DNA of 47,907 bases. It comes from Dongibacter bovis. Its GTDB lineage: Bacteria > Bacillota > Negativicutes > Selenomonadales > Selenomonadaceae. Shown in pieces: positions 14,404-23,744 of the stretch (position 1 is the first letter of the stretch; each line of letters starts with the position of its first letter). The position numbers and the translations under genes are program-made. The stretch lies in the NCBI GenBank assembly GCA_902763085.1, contig CACWQW010000004.1, positions 1 to 47,907 on the forward strand. The letters run 5' to 3'. The notes under the pieces were generated by a model that was not told where the DNA came from, made no database searches, and saw only the letters and a program-made list of their open reading frames with translations.

Positions 14404-15723
14404 TCAGAAATTGCCGATGAGGCGGAGCCAGCCGCCCTCGTCATCGAGCGCGTATTCGAGGTTGAGGAAATCGTGCAGGCGGTAGCGCAGCGCGCCCTCG
14501 CCGCGGCGGTCCCACGCGTGGTATTCATAGCGCACGAGCCAGTCGCGCGCCCACTGCCACGAGAGGTCGTAGACCGGACGCCCGTCCTTGAAGTCGTAGC
14601 GGAGTCCCGCCTGCGCGCCCTGCCCGAACGTATGGCGCCAGCCGAGTTGCCAGCGCCACGCCACGTCCTGTGGCGTCACATCGAGCAGGCCGTAGAGCTC
14701 GTCGTGCGGCGTGAGCATCCTGCCCGCGTGCAGGCGCAGCAGCAGGTCGTCCTTCGCGCTGTGCGACGCGCTCTCCGAGCGGCCGATGTCGAGCCAGCCC
14801 GAGAGGCGCAGGCGATAGCGCGCCGAGTCCGTGCGGCTCATGACCGCCGCGCGCTCCCCCGGCGTGTACGTGACCGTCGTGTGCGCGCGCAGGTGGTGGA
14901 AATCCGGCTGCGCGTCGAGCGCCGAGGCAAAGAGCGCCTCGAACTCCGCGCGGTGGCGCGCCGTGAACGCGACGGGCACGCCGACGAGCAGGTTCACGCG
15001 GTCGTGCATGAGCTCGCGGTGCGTGAGCAGCGAGACGTTCGGCAGCGTATCGGATCGCATCGAGAGGTCGACGGTGCGGACGACCGGCGTGCGTGGGTAG
15101 ACCGTGAGCGTCACCTGCGCCGCCGTATCCGCCGTCACGTCGAAGTCCGCGCGGAACTCCGGCAGATGCACGGCGAGATAGTCATTGACCTCGCGCTTCA
15201 GCACGCCGTTCGTCCAATCCGCTGCCGCGACGGGCAGGCCGATGAGCGCGCGGTCGAAGACCTGCTCGATGCCCACGAGGTCCCGGCGCACCATCTGCTC
15301 CACCTCGGGCGGCATGCCGTCGACCGAGGTCTTGAGTGCGACGCTTCCGATGGTGTCCGCCCAGGGGACGAGCGCCACGGAGACGTGCGCCTCCGTCCCC
15401 GGCTCCACGCGCACCGACTGCACGCTGTAGCCGACGAGCACCTTGTCGAAGACCTCGCGGATCAGCGCTGCCGCCTCGTCCGTGCGCGCGCGGTCGAGGC
15501 CCGCGGGTTTTCCAACGAGGAGCTGCCCCGCGATGGCCTCGATGGTCGTCTCCATGCGCTTCCCCACGGGCGGCGGCAAGGCGCCCGGCGACGATACCTC
15601 CGCCCGCACGGTTTCGATGCGCTGCATCGCCTCCGCCCGGCAGGGGCTGCCAGGCATCCCCTGCGGCAGGCAGGCGGTCAGCAGGGAAAGGAGCAACGCT
15701 GCCCCGAAAACTGCCCTGCGCAT
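14404..15723 (-). CDS. Envelope protein of unknown function between bamA and ompH
   Basis: 439 residues; no family recognised. The N-terminus is a signal peptide with a possible lipobox LTAC (Cys18); cleavage by signal peptidase I further on is an alternative. The middle (about 50-290) alternates strands and helices with repeated phrases such as VEPGTEAHVSVALVPWADT and TAAQVTLTVYPRTPVVRTVDLS, suggesting POTRA-like or similar small domains. The last about 130 residues (RYRLRLSGWLDIGR to the terminal GNF) show alternating hydrophobic/polar strands ending in Phe, as in outer-membrane barrels. It follows bamA by 51 nt in the same direction, so a role in barrel or LPS assembly is a fair inference. 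ATG 15723 has GAGGAGAGAGGAG upstream. Confidence 0.65.
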   Translation of the reverse strand: MRRAVFGAALLLSLLTACLPQGMPGSPCRAEAMQRIETVRAEVSSPGALPPPVGKRMETTIEAIAGQLLVGKPAGLDRARTDEAAALIREVFDKVLVGYSVQSVRVEPGTEAHVSVALVPWADTIGSVALKTSVDGMPPEVEQMVRRDLVGIEQVFDRALIGLPVAAADWTNGVLKREVNDYLAVHLPEFRADFDVTADTAAQVTLTVYPRTPVVRTVDLSMRSDTLPNVSLLTHRELMHDRVNLLVGVPVAFTARHRAEFEALFASALDAQPDFHHLRAHTTVTYTPGERAAVMSRTDSARYRLRLSGWLDIGRSESASHSAKDDLLLRLHAGRMLTPHDELYGLLDVTPQDVAWRWQLGWRHTFGQGAQAGLRYDFKDGRPVYDLSWQWARDWLVRYEYHAWDRRGEGALRYRLHDFLNLEYALDDEGGWLRLIGNF

Positions 15724-15774
15724 CTCCTCTCTCCTCTCATCGATTGCCGCGCCGCATGTCCTTTTCTATCGATA

Positions 15775-17733
15775 TCAGAACGTCCCGCCGACGCTGAAGT
15801 GCACGCGTCCGCCATCACTGCCACGGCCGTAGTCGAGGCGGATCGGGCCGAGCGGCGTCGTAAGCGACAGGCCGATGCCGACACTGCCCTTGAGCGTGTC
15901 CGGCCAGAGGCCGCTATCCCAGGCGCTGCCCCAATCCGTAAAGAGTGCGCCTTGCACCTTGCTCACGATGGGGAAGCGATACTCGAGCGTCGCGAGGAAC
16001 ATGCGGTCGCCGCGGAACTGGTCGTCGCGGTAGCCGCGGAGGCTGTCCTGACCGCCGATCTTGAACTTCGAGAACTCGGAGAGGTGGCCACTGCCCCAGC
16101 CGTACTGGCCGCGCAGCGCCCAGACCTGCGCATGTCCCGCCTTGAAGTAGCGCTGGTCCTCGATGTCCGCCTTGCGGTAGTTGAAGTCGCCGCCGAAGCC
16201 GCCGATCTCGCCCGTGATGCTCACGCGTCCGCCAGACGTCGGGAAGTAGATGTTGTCCCGCGTGTCCGTGACGTGGGAGAGCGTCAGGCTGCGCGTGAGG
16301 CCGAAATTGTAATCGCGCCATGCCTTGTACGCGTCCGTGCTGCGGTCGCCGTACTTACCGGACTCCGTGTGCTTCGTGTATTCGTCCTTGCGGTTTCGGA
16401 GCGTGATGTAGTTCGTCGAATACTCGCTGACCGGGCGGCCGAGCGTGATCTCGCCGCCGGAGTACTTGCGCATGTACGATTCGAGGTAATCCCCATCCGC
16501 ATTGTAGTCATCGTATTCGTACGTGCGGTTGTAGACGCGGAACGTGCCGACGGTCTCTTTCTTATCGAGCCAGGGATGGCGGTAGGAAACGCTGTAGCCG
16601 TGCGAATCCGTATCATCGCCGCTCATCTCGTACGTGATGCTCACCGCATCGCCCGTGCCGCGGAAATTCGAATCGCCGACCGACACCATGCCGATGACGC
16701 CGTCCTGGCTGGAGTAGCCCGCACCGACGCTGAACGTACCCGTGCGCTTCTCCTTGACATCCCATTCCACGACGACGGCATTGGGATTGACGCCCGGGAT
16801 GATCTTCGGGTTGACTTCCTCGAAGAAGCCGAGGTTGTTCACGCGCTGCCAGCTGCGCTGGGTCTTTTTCGCGTTGAACGGCTCGCCGACCTTCTGGCGC
16901 ATCTCGCGCAGGATGACATAATCCTTCGTCTTCTTGTTGCCCTTGACCTTGAAGCCCTCGATGACGCCCTCGTTGATCTTGATCGTGAGGTTGCCTTCCT
17001 TGTCGATATTGAGGTCCGTGATTTTTGTGAGGATGTAGCCGTCCGCTCGATAGCGCTCCTGGATCTTCTGCACGTCACGGCGCAGCTCGACGCTGTTGAG
17101 GATCTCGCCGGTCTTCAGCGGGACGAGCGCCATGAGGTCCTCCGTCTTCTCAACCGTGTTGCCCGTGATCTTGAGACTCCTGAGCACGGGGTTCTCGAGC
17201 AGATGGTACGTGAGGATGACGCCCTCTGGCACCTCCTCGAAGGCCGGGAACAGGTCGTAGTAATAGCCCGTATCGAGCAGCGCCGCGAGGTCCTGGTCGA
17301 GCCCCTTGGCCGTATACGTGTCGCCAACGTGGAGCGTCGCCGCTTTCTGCGCCGTCGCGCGCGTCGCTTCCGTCGCGCCGTCGAACTCGATGTCGACGAT
17401 CGTCTTTCCCTCATACTTCTTCTTGTACGCCTCGATGGCTTCCTCGGTCGGACGCAGCTTCGCCCAGTCGCTGATGCGCTCGCTTCTGGTATCCGCCGCT
17501 ACGTTGCCAGCAGTCTGCTGCAGCGCCGCATCCGCTGCAGCCTGCTCCTTGCCTGCGGCTGAGGATGACGTGCTCTGTGCCTCCGCTTCGCTGGCCGCAG
17601 TTTCTCCTGCGGCACTCGCCGTCACAGCGGCATCTGCCGCACCCTCTTCCGCGGATGAAACGCCCGGGATGGCCGTGAAGCTCGTCGCCAGGGCAACGGC
17701 ACACGCCAGTTTTCGATAGTGCTCTCTCGTCAA
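15775..17733 (-). CDS. bamA: Outer-membrane protein assembly factor BamA (Omp85)
   Basis: 652 residues. A signal peptide ending near VSSA (27) is followed by a low-complexity Ala/Ser/Glu-rich linker (about 28-85), then about three POTRA domains (about 111-335; TIVDIEFDGA, LRSLKITGNTV and IEGFKVKGNKKTKDY each open a repeat), and an Omp85 barrel ending in FSVGGTF. The loop-6 signature appears as LRGYRDDQF (around 565), equivalent to VRGF. BamA inserts beta-barrel proteins in the outer membrane. Three POTRAs rather than the five of E. coli fits diderm Firmicutes. The start is a TTG with GGGAGG 8-9 nt upstream. Confidence 0.95.
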   Translation of the reverse strand: MTREHYRKLACAVALATSFTAIPGVSSAEEGAADAAVTASAAGETAASEAEAQSTSSSAAGKEQAAADAALQQTAGNVAADTRSERISDWAKLRPTEEAIEAYKKKYEGKTIVDIEFDGATEATRATAQKAATLHVGDTYTAKGLDQDLAALLDTGYYYDLFPAFEEVPEGVILTYHLLENPVLRSLKITGNTVEKTEDLMALVPLKTGEILNSVELRRDVQKIQERYRADGYILTKITDLNIDKEGNLTIKINEGVIEGFKVKGNKKTKDYVILREMRQKVGEPFNAKKTQRSWQRVNNLGFFEEVNPKIIPGVNPNAVVVEWDVKEKRTGTFSVGAGYSSQDGVIGMVSVGDSNFRGTGDAVSITYEMSGDDTDSHGYSVSYRHPWLDKKETVGTFRVYNRTYEYDDYNADGDYLESYMRKYSGGEITLGRPVSEYSTNYITLRNRKDEYTKHTESGKYGDRSTDAYKAWRDYNFGLTRSLTLSHVTDTRDNIYFPTSGGRVSITGEIGGFGGDFNYRKADIEDQRYFKAGHAQVWALRGQYGWGSGHLSEFSKFKIGGQDSLRGYRDDQFRGDRMFLATLEYRFPIVSKVQGALFTDWGSAWDSGLWPDTLKGSVGIGLSLTTPLGPIRLDYGRGSDGGRVHFSVGGTF

Positions 17734-17833
17734 AAGTCAAACCTCCCATAGATGGTGTGGCATCGGATCTCATCTTCCCGTCATGCCCTCAGCTGCCCGT
17801 ACGCACGCGGCGCTGCATGAAAGCCTACGCCCT

Positions 17834-17862
17834 ATTATATCGGTTTCTCAGGGGGCCCGCAA
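17834..17862 (-). promoter_or_regulatory. Promoter of bamA
   Basis: On the minus strand TTGCGG (17857-17862), 17-nt spacer, perfect TATAAT (17834-17839). The -35 and part of the spacer lie inside the last codons of the upstream gene. The leader to the TTG start is about 95 nt. Confidence 0.7.
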
Positions 17863-18429
17863 GGCTTTCCCCGCCGACTGCATGAGCTTCTGCGTCTCCG
17901 GCGAGGGGACGCGCGGCGCCGTCTCTCGCGCGGCAGCAGGTGCCTGTGGCACTGTCTGCCCCCTCACCGCTGGCGCCTGTGCGGGTGGCGCCTCCGGCGG
18001 CGAGGCCGACGCGATGCGCTGCTCCTCTTCAGGCGCACCTGCGGAGGCCGCAGCGGACGCAGCAGCAAGTGCCTCCCGCGCCGCATCCTCCTCGCCATCC
18101 GCCAGCGCCGCCGGCCGGGCGGCAGTCTCCACCTGCGCCGCAGGGCCCTGCGGCATCGGCCCGTCTGCCGGCGGCGCCGACGCTGGCTGCAGGAACAGGC
18201 CGAGCGCCAACAGCGACGCCGCCGTTGCGAGCGGCAGGACCCGCCGTCCCCAATACCGCCAGGCAGCGGGCCGCTTCGTCTCCTTGGCTCGCGCGAGCTC
18301 CGCCTGCGCGAGCATGACCTTGAGGTCGCCTTTCACGTCTTCTCCCTGCTCCAGGGAGTCGCCCGCCTCGTCGAGCCAGTCGCGCGCCGCGCGGATCCGC
18401 TGCGCCTGCTCTTTCCGCTCGTCTCCCAT
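17848..18429 (-). CDS. Single-pass membrane protein of unknown function, anti-sigma-like topology
   Basis: 193 residues from ATG 18429, which has AAAGGAGG upstream. No family recognised. A charged, helical cytoplasmic N-terminus (about 1-65) is followed by one membrane helix (VLPLATAASLLALGLFL, about 69-85) and a periplasmic tail that is almost all Ala, Pro, Glu and Gly and probably unstructured. It lies between a sigma factor gene (with a terminator between them) and bamA. Short cytoplasmic domain plus one helix plus periplasmic tail is the layout of membrane anti-sigma factors, but I see no ZAS-type zinc motif, so this is only a hypothesis. Confidence 0.55.
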   Translation of the reverse strand: MGDERKEQAQRIRAARDWLDEAGDSLEQGEDVKGDLKVMLAQAELARAKETKRPAAWRYWGRRVLPLATAASLLALGLFLQPASAPPADGPMPQGPAAQVETAARPAALADGEEDAAREALAAASAAASAGAPEEEQRIASASPPEAPPAQAPAVRGQTVPQAPAAARETAPRVPSPETQKLMQSAGKALRAP

Positions 18430-18530
18430 CGCTGCCTCCTTTCCCTGCTGCTGCACGACCGCTTGCCTGCCCCGTGCAGTTTCTTATATATTCCCTTCTG
18501 TCAGTGGGATTTAAACAGGCGATATAAACG

Positions 18531-18556
18531 AAAAAACCGCGATGAACGCGGTTTTC
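18531..18556 (-). terminator. Intrinsic terminator after the tamB-sigma factor operon
   Basis: Read on the minus strand: AAAACCGCG, loop TTCAT, CGCGGTTTT and further T residues. It lies 57 nt after the sigma factor stop and separates the mla-tolC-tamB-sigma operon from the bamA-proximal genes. Confidence 0.8.
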
Positions 18557-18612
18557 CCCAGATATACTCATATTATCTCATGATATGAACCATTTTCCTC
18601 GTGCTCTCATGC

Positions 18613-19254
18613 TCACCAATGCTGCATGAAGCGGGAAAGCATGCCCCGCACGCGGCGGATGCCGCTCTTCTGCAGGCGGTAGATATGCGATTTGCTCACG
18701 GAGAGCGCCTCCGCGACGGCTTCGACCGGCTGGCTCTCGAGATAAACACCCGTGAGCACGGCGCGCTCCTTCTCGGGCAGACGCCCCATCGCCGTCTGCA
18801 GGCGGCCCGCGAGTTCATCGGACTCCGCCTGCTCCGGCACGGAGAGCGCCGCCGCATCGGCGAGCGCCTCCTTGAACGTCATCCCGCCCTTCTCGCCATC
18901 GAGGCTCGCGTCCATGCAGGCGACATCGGATTCGTGCTCCTTCTTCAGGAAATCGCACATCCGGCCGCGGATGCGGTGCACCGCGAAGAGGCTGAACGCC
19001 ACGCCGCGGCGCGGGTCATAGTGCTCCACCGCCTCGATGAGGCCGACGGTCCCCTCCTGGATGAGGTCCATGACGCCGTCGAAGCCGCGGTACGGCAGCG
19101 CCTGCTTGAAGACGAGCGGCTGATACGACTCGATGAGCCGCCGGCGGGCCTGCTGGTCCCCGTGCTCCTTGAAGGCGCGCCACAGCGCTGCCTCTTCCTC
19201 TGACGAGAGGAGCGAAACCTCATTGAGTTCCTTCATATAGTCGTCTAAGCGCAT
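18613..19254 (-). CDS. Sigma-70 family RNA polymerase sigma factor in the outer-membrane cluster
   Basis: 213 residues from ATG 19254 (AAAGGAGGTG upstream). Region 2 is clear: LIESYQPLVFKQALPYRGFDGV, DLIQEGTVGLIEAVEHYDP and FSLFAVHRIRGRMCDFLKK. A short linker (about 110-145) replaces most of region 3, and region 4 is LPEKERAVLTGVYLE plus the helix-turn-helix PVEAVAEALSVSKSHIYRLQ. There is no region 1.1, so it is an alternative (group 3-like) sigma. It follows tamB by 19 nt, making it the last gene of the mla-tolC-tamB operon. It is not clearly FliA. Its regulon cannot be read here. Confidence 0.85.
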   Translation of the reverse strand: MRLDDYMKELNEVSLLSSEEEAALWRAFKEHGDQQARRRLIESYQPLVFKQALPYRGFDGVMDLIQEGTVGLIEAVEHYDPRRGVAFSLFAVHRIRGRMCDFLKKEHESDVACMDASLDGEKGGMTFKEALADAAALSVPEQAESDELAGRLQTAMGRLPEKERAVLTGVYLESQPVEAVAEALSVSKSHIYRLQKSGIRRVRGMLSRFMQHW

Positions 19255-19273
19255 GGCGCACCTCCTTTCTCTC

Positions 19274-22200
19274 TTAGAATTTATACTGAGCCTCCAGGCC
19301 GAAGACATAGTCCCCGTTCTCGCGATCGAGCATCAGCCCCAGGGAGTCGCTCAGATCGTACTGCACGCCGTAACGCTGCGTGTCGTCGCCGATGCCGCGG
19401 ATATAGTGGACCTGCAGCCGGTCGGAAAGGCGCTTGCCCATCTCGACGTTGTAGACGTTGTCGTCATCCTTGCCGCTCTCGCCGCGCCCCTGCTGCTCGA
19501 GCGCCGATCCGTTCCCGCGCGAGATGCGGAACGTATCGAGCCAGAGCAGGCTGCGCATCTGCTCCTCGAGGTCGGCGATGATGCTCATAGAGAGCCCGAT
19601 GCTGAAGAAATCCGTCGCATCGACGTCTATGTCCCCATGCGCATAGGCATTGTGGAGCGTGAGCATGCGCAGGATCTCCGTCTCGCTGAACTCCGGCGAC
19701 GAGGAGAGGAGCACCTTCATGTGGTTGTCGAGCGTCCCCTCGAGTCCGAGCATGATCCGCGTCGTGCCGAGTTTCGTATCGGCGCGGAAATGGATGCTCG
19801 GCAGGAACGTATCGACCTGGTCGAACGTCGCCGTCCCCTCGCGGATCTGGAAGAGGTTCTTTAGATAGCTCACCGTGCCGCCGCGCTTCACACGGAACTG
19901 GCCGCTCGGGCGCGGATGGCGCGTCGTACCGCCAAAATGCGCGTCTCCCGTGAGGTAGAAGTCATAGAGCCGCGCGCTGTAGAAATGCACATCGCTGCCA
20001 GCATGCACGTCGAGGTCGAGCAGGACGTCGGGGAGTTCCCCATCGGAGTCCGGCAGCATCGGCACGGAGACTTCGCATTGATCGAAATCCAGCCTGCCAG
20101 CGAGCTTTGGCATCTTCTTGCCGAAGAGCTCACCCTCCGTGAGTTGGAACGCGCCCGTGAGCGGCCCATTGTAGAAATCGGAGCGCACCTCAAGATGGTT
20201 GAGCGAAAGATTCGCCTCGTAGTCCGTCGGCACGAGACCCGTGAGCGTGAGGCTGCCCGAACCTTCGTAAGAACCGCTCCCCATTTTACCAGAAAAGTCC
20301 GAGAGCGTCATCACATTTCCATGAAAATTCACTTTTCCTTGCATTTGTTCCAGCGGGTTCTGTAGTGGTTTCAACTTCATCGCACCGTCCGTGAGGGATA
20401 GCTCGCCGTCGAAGAGCGGATGCGCCGCCGTGCCCGTGATGGTCATGCTGCCTTTCGTCGCGCCCATCGCCCAGTCAATCTGCGGGGAAAGCATGGGGAG
20501 CAGCGAAAGGTCCGCGTCGTCGAGGGAGACGACGAGATGGATCTGCTCGTAGTCGGCGAGCGCGTCCTCTGCGCCTGCCGTGAGCGCCCGCAGCGGCACG
20601 ACGCCGTTCGCGCTCGCATGATACGTATGCGGCGCCTTTGCGCCGATCGTCTTCTCGACCTGCAGCCCGTCGACCATGAGGATGCCATGGGAGAGGTTCA
20701 TCTTTCCCGTCAGGCGGTCAAACGTCGAGCCCTCGATGCCGCCGTCCTTCGCCTCGACAGTGACGTCGGCTGCTGGACTCAGGACCGTGCCGCCGATCGC
20801 GGCATCGATGTCCGCCGTGCCGAGCACATCGGCATGGAGCCCCGCCACCTTCGTGAACATGCCGAGCGCGATGCCCTGTCCCTGCGCGTGGATTGCAAGC
20901 TCGCCCGCGAGCGTCGCCGTCCCGGTCGCCGAGAACGAACCGTCCGCCCCCTGCGCGCCCTCGCACTTTTCGATGGTGAGGACGCGGTCCGCGAGACGCA
21001 GCGCGAGCGAAAGGTCGTGCACGTCGTAGCCGGCGATCTGTCCCGTCGCGACCGTGCCCGTAACCTCCATCTGCGGGTCCTCCGCCGTGCCGCCGAGCAC
21101 CGCCGACGCGTCGAGCGCACCGCGCAGCAGGTCCGTCTTCTTGTCGAGGAGTGCCGCGAGATTCTGTGCGTCGGCGTTCGTCACCTGGACGTTGCCGCCG
21201 AGCGCGTGGCTGGCGGTATCGATGGAGAGATTGAGCGCATAGCTGCCGTCTCCCTGCTTGAACCCGAAATCGTCGAGCGCGAGCACATCGCGCTCGTAGT
21301 GCGCATGGCCATAGGCGTCCGTGATGGGCACGCCGTTGAAGACGAGGCTCGCCGCCTCGATCGTCCCATCGAAGACCGGCGCCTGGATGCGCCCCGTCAC
21401 GTCGCCGCGGAACTTGCCGTGCCCGGAGACCTCATAGGGGAGCTTGTGCTCGATGCGCTTCATGTCGATATCGCGCACCTCAGCCGTGAGGTGCAGCGCC
21501 CCGTCGAGACCGATCGTTCCGTTCAAGACGGCATCGACCAGCGGCGAGTAGATGTGGAAGACCTGGAGCCGCACGGCATCGTCCTTGATGAAATAGTCGC
21601 CGTCCATGCCGGAGAGCAGCACGCCGCGGTAGCTGCCGCGATAGAAATGGATGTAGCCGACGGCCTCGGGGTGGTCGAGCGTCCCCGTGAAGTGGATCGT
21701 GTTGTCGACATTGCCCGTAATCGGCTGGTCCGGCGCGACGAGCGCCGCGATGTCCTCCATGCGCGCGCCCATGGCATCGACGCGCAGGTCGAGGCGCTTC
21801 TCGCCGACGAGGCCGATGCTGCCCGAGACGAGCCACGTCTCCTTGCCCCCGTTCTCCATGAGGAAATCCTCGATGACGAGCCCATCGAGGCTGCCGTGTG
21901 CCTTGAGCGCAAGCGTGTCGAACGGCTGGCAAAACGCCTTGCCGTGCATCGCGGAGAACGCGAGGTCCACCTGCGGATTGGCGAGGCTTCCCTGCACCGT
22001 CCCCTTGAAATCCCCGAACCCCGAGAGATCTGCCTGCGCCACGAGATGACGGAGCAGCGAGAGGTCGACGTGGCCACCGTAGAACGCGAGGTCCAAGGTC
22101 TCCCCGCCCGTCACGCTGCCCTCGAGGCCGATGCTCGAACCGTTCGGCAGGCGGGCGCTCAAATAGTCGAGCTGGAGGTCCCGGCCGCGCAGGGAGAACG

Positions 22201-23647
22201 AGCCGCCCAGCCGGTTCACCGGCAGGCTGCCGTACGCGCCGTCCGTCACGGAGAGGCTGCCGTCTGCCACGAGCGTCTCCGCCTGCGTCCCCGTGCCGGA
22301 GAAGCCGAGATCCGCCGTGAGCGTTCCCGTGATGGCAGGGACGCTCACGCCCGCCTTCGCGGCGAGCAGCGGCACGGCGGAGGCGAGCGCGACGCGCTCC
22401 GCCTTGACGTGTCCCGTGTAGGACGCATCGTCCAGCGAGACCTCCGCCTCGCCCGCGAGCGTGCCGCCGAAGGCCTCTACACGGGCATCCTGCACGTAGA
22501 GCACGCGGTCTAAGAGGCGCAGGTGGGCCGCCGCCTCGGTGAAGTCGATGCCATCGACCGTGCCGCGCGCGATGTGGACCTCACCGTCTGCCCGCGGATC
22601 GGCGAACGTCCCGCCGATCTGCGCCTCGAGCGTCACGGGGCCCTCGTAGGCCACGGGGAGCGCGTCGCCGAGCACAGCGGTGGGATCGACGTCCTGCGCC
22701 GTGAGCGTAAGTTCCATCGCCGGCGACGGCGTATCGAAGCGGAGCGTGCCGTAGACGCGCGCCGCCTGCCCGTTGAGCTCCGCCGTGAGATCGCCGCCGA
22801 GCGAGCGGTTCGTGAAATGCGTGAAGCCAGCGATCGCGCGGATCTCCTTCCCCTGCACGGTCACGGCGCCGTCTGTCACCTCGCCGTCTCCGACGAGGGA
22901 GATCTGCCCCGCATGGCGGTAGAGAGCCGCGCGCGCCTGCTTCACCTCGCCGCCCTCGATCGTGACGCCGTCCGGCAGCAGGCCCTCCGGCACGAGCGAG
23001 AGATACGGTGCGAGATCCACATCCTGCACTTCGGCGTTCACGATCTGGCGGTCGCGGTCGAACGTCCCCGTCACCTCGGCGGTCGCGCCGTCCTGCGCAG
23101 CGTGGAACTTCGCCTTCATCACGGGATAGGAGGAAAAGTCCAGCGTGCCGCTCACATCGTCGAGCGTGAGCTCGCGCCCGTCCTTCTTCCCCGTCACGCG
23201 GGCGTCCTCGATGACGACTTCGCCGCGGAATGTATTCTCCCCCGCACGCTCCGTCTTGATGTCCTCCACGTTCCAGGTGCCGTCCGCCCGCTCCGCAAGC
23301 GTCGCCGCGACGCCGCGCAGCGTCACGCGGTCGACGGCAGCGGCGGGGTCCTTGAGCGCAGAAAGCAGGCGGAAGTGCACCTGTGCCTCATCGGCACGGG
23401 CGATGCACTCCGCCTGCTTGTCATAGATGGTGATATCCCGGATGGAAAGGCCGTGCAGCGATGAGATCTCGACGCTGCCGACGGAGACCTCCGTGCCGAG
23501 CGCCGTGCCCACGAGGCGCCCTGCCTGCGCACCCGCCATCTGCATGAACGAGGTCGTCTGCGCATAGTACCAGGCACCGGCGCAGGCGAGCACGAGGAAG
23601 AGGAGCAGGCCGAGCAGCCCGCCTTGCACTGTCTTGCGCTTCGTCAT
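19274..23647 (-). CDS. tamB: TamB-like translocation and assembly module protein (DUF490)
   Basis: 1457 residues. One N-terminal membrane helix (LLGLLLFLVLACAGAWYYAQ, about 13-32) anchors a very long, strand-rich AsmA/TamB-type periplasmic protein full of repeats of the form "DG-x-hydrophobic strand-G-T". The C-terminal TamB domain contains DVHAGSDVHFYSARLYDFYL, GQFRVKRGGTVSYLKN, FRIREGTATF-type strands and SETEILRMLTLHNAY, and it ends in QYKF. Proteins of this family form grooves that carry lipids between membranes and also support barrel insertion. It lies between tolC and a sigma factor gene and downstream of mlaEFD, as expected for Negativicutes. Confidence 0.92.
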   Translation of the reverse strand: MTKRKTVQGGLLGLLLFLVLACAGAWYYAQTTSFMQMAGAQAGRLVGTALGTEVSVGSVEISSLHGLSIRDITIYDKQAECIARADEAQVHFRLLSALKDPAAAVDRVTLRGVAATLAERADGTWNVEDIKTERAGENTFRGEVVIEDARVTGKKDGRELTLDDVSGTLDFSSYPVMKAKFHAAQDGATAEVTGTFDRDRQIVNAEVQDVDLAPYLSLVPEGLLPDGVTIEGGEVKQARAALYRHAGQISLVGDGEVTDGAVTVQGKEIRAIAGFTHFTNRSLGGDLTAELNGQAARVYGTLRFDTPSPAMELTLTAQDVDPTAVLGDALPVAYEGPVTLEAQIGGTFADPRADGEVHIARGTVDGIDFTEAAAHLRLLDRVLYVQDARVEAFGGTLAGEAEVSLDDASYTGHVKAERVALASAVPLLAAKAGVSVPAITGTLTADLGFSGTGTQAETLVADGSLSVTDGAYGSLPVNRLGGSFSLRGRDLQLDYLSARLPNGSSIGLEGSVTGGETLDLAFYGGHVDLSLLRHLVAQADLSGFGDFKGTVQGSLANPQVDLAFSAMHGKAFCQPFDTLALKAHGSLDGLVIEDFLMENGGKETWLVSGSIGLVGEKRLDLRVDAMGARMEDIAALVAPDQPITGNVDNTIHFTGTLDHPEAVGYIHFYRGSYRGVLLSGMDGDYFIKDDAVRLQVFHIYSPLVDAVLNGTIGLDGALHLTAEVRDIDMKRIEHKLPYEVSGHGKFRGDVTGRIQAPVFDGTIEAASLVFNGVPITDAYGHAHYERDVLALDDFGFKQGDGSYALNLSIDTASHALGGNVQVTNADAQNLAALLDKKTDLLRGALDASAVLGGTAEDPQMEVTGTVATGQIAGYDVHDLSLALRLADRVLTIEKCEGAQGADGSFSATGTATLAGELAIHAQGQGIALGMFTKVAGLHADVLGTADIDAAIGGTVLSPAADVTVEAKDGGIEGSTFDRLTGKMNLSHGILMVDGLQVEKTIGAKAPHTYHASANGVVPLRALTAGAEDALADYEQIHLVVSLDDADLSLLPMLSPQIDWAMGATKGSMTITGTAAHPLFDGELSLTDGAMKLKPLQNPLEQMQGKVNFHGNVMTLSDFSGKMGSGSYEGSGSLTLTGLVPTDYEANLSLNHLEVRSDFYNGPLTGAFQLTEGELFGKKMPKLAGRLDFDQCEVSVPMLPDSDGELPDVLLDLDVHAGSDVHFYSARLYDFYLTGDAHFGGTTRHPRPSGQFRVKRGGTVSYLKNLFQIREGTATFDQVDTFLPSIHFRADTKLGTTRIMLGLEGTLDNHMKVLLSSSPEFSETEILRMLTLHNAYAHGDIDVDATDFFSIGLSMSIIADLEEQMRSLLWLDTFRISRGNGSALEQQGRGESGKDDDNVYNVEMGKRLSDRLQVHYIRGIGDDTQRYGVQYDLSDSLGLMLDRENGDYVFGLEAQYKF

Positions 23648-23744
23648 GACCTCACCCTCTGATCTCGTTCATCCCGCAAACCAGCGCCGCTGTCGCCTCT
23701 CTCCCTGGACTACGCACGGGTCCCCTGCCGCGCTCAGCGCGTCC

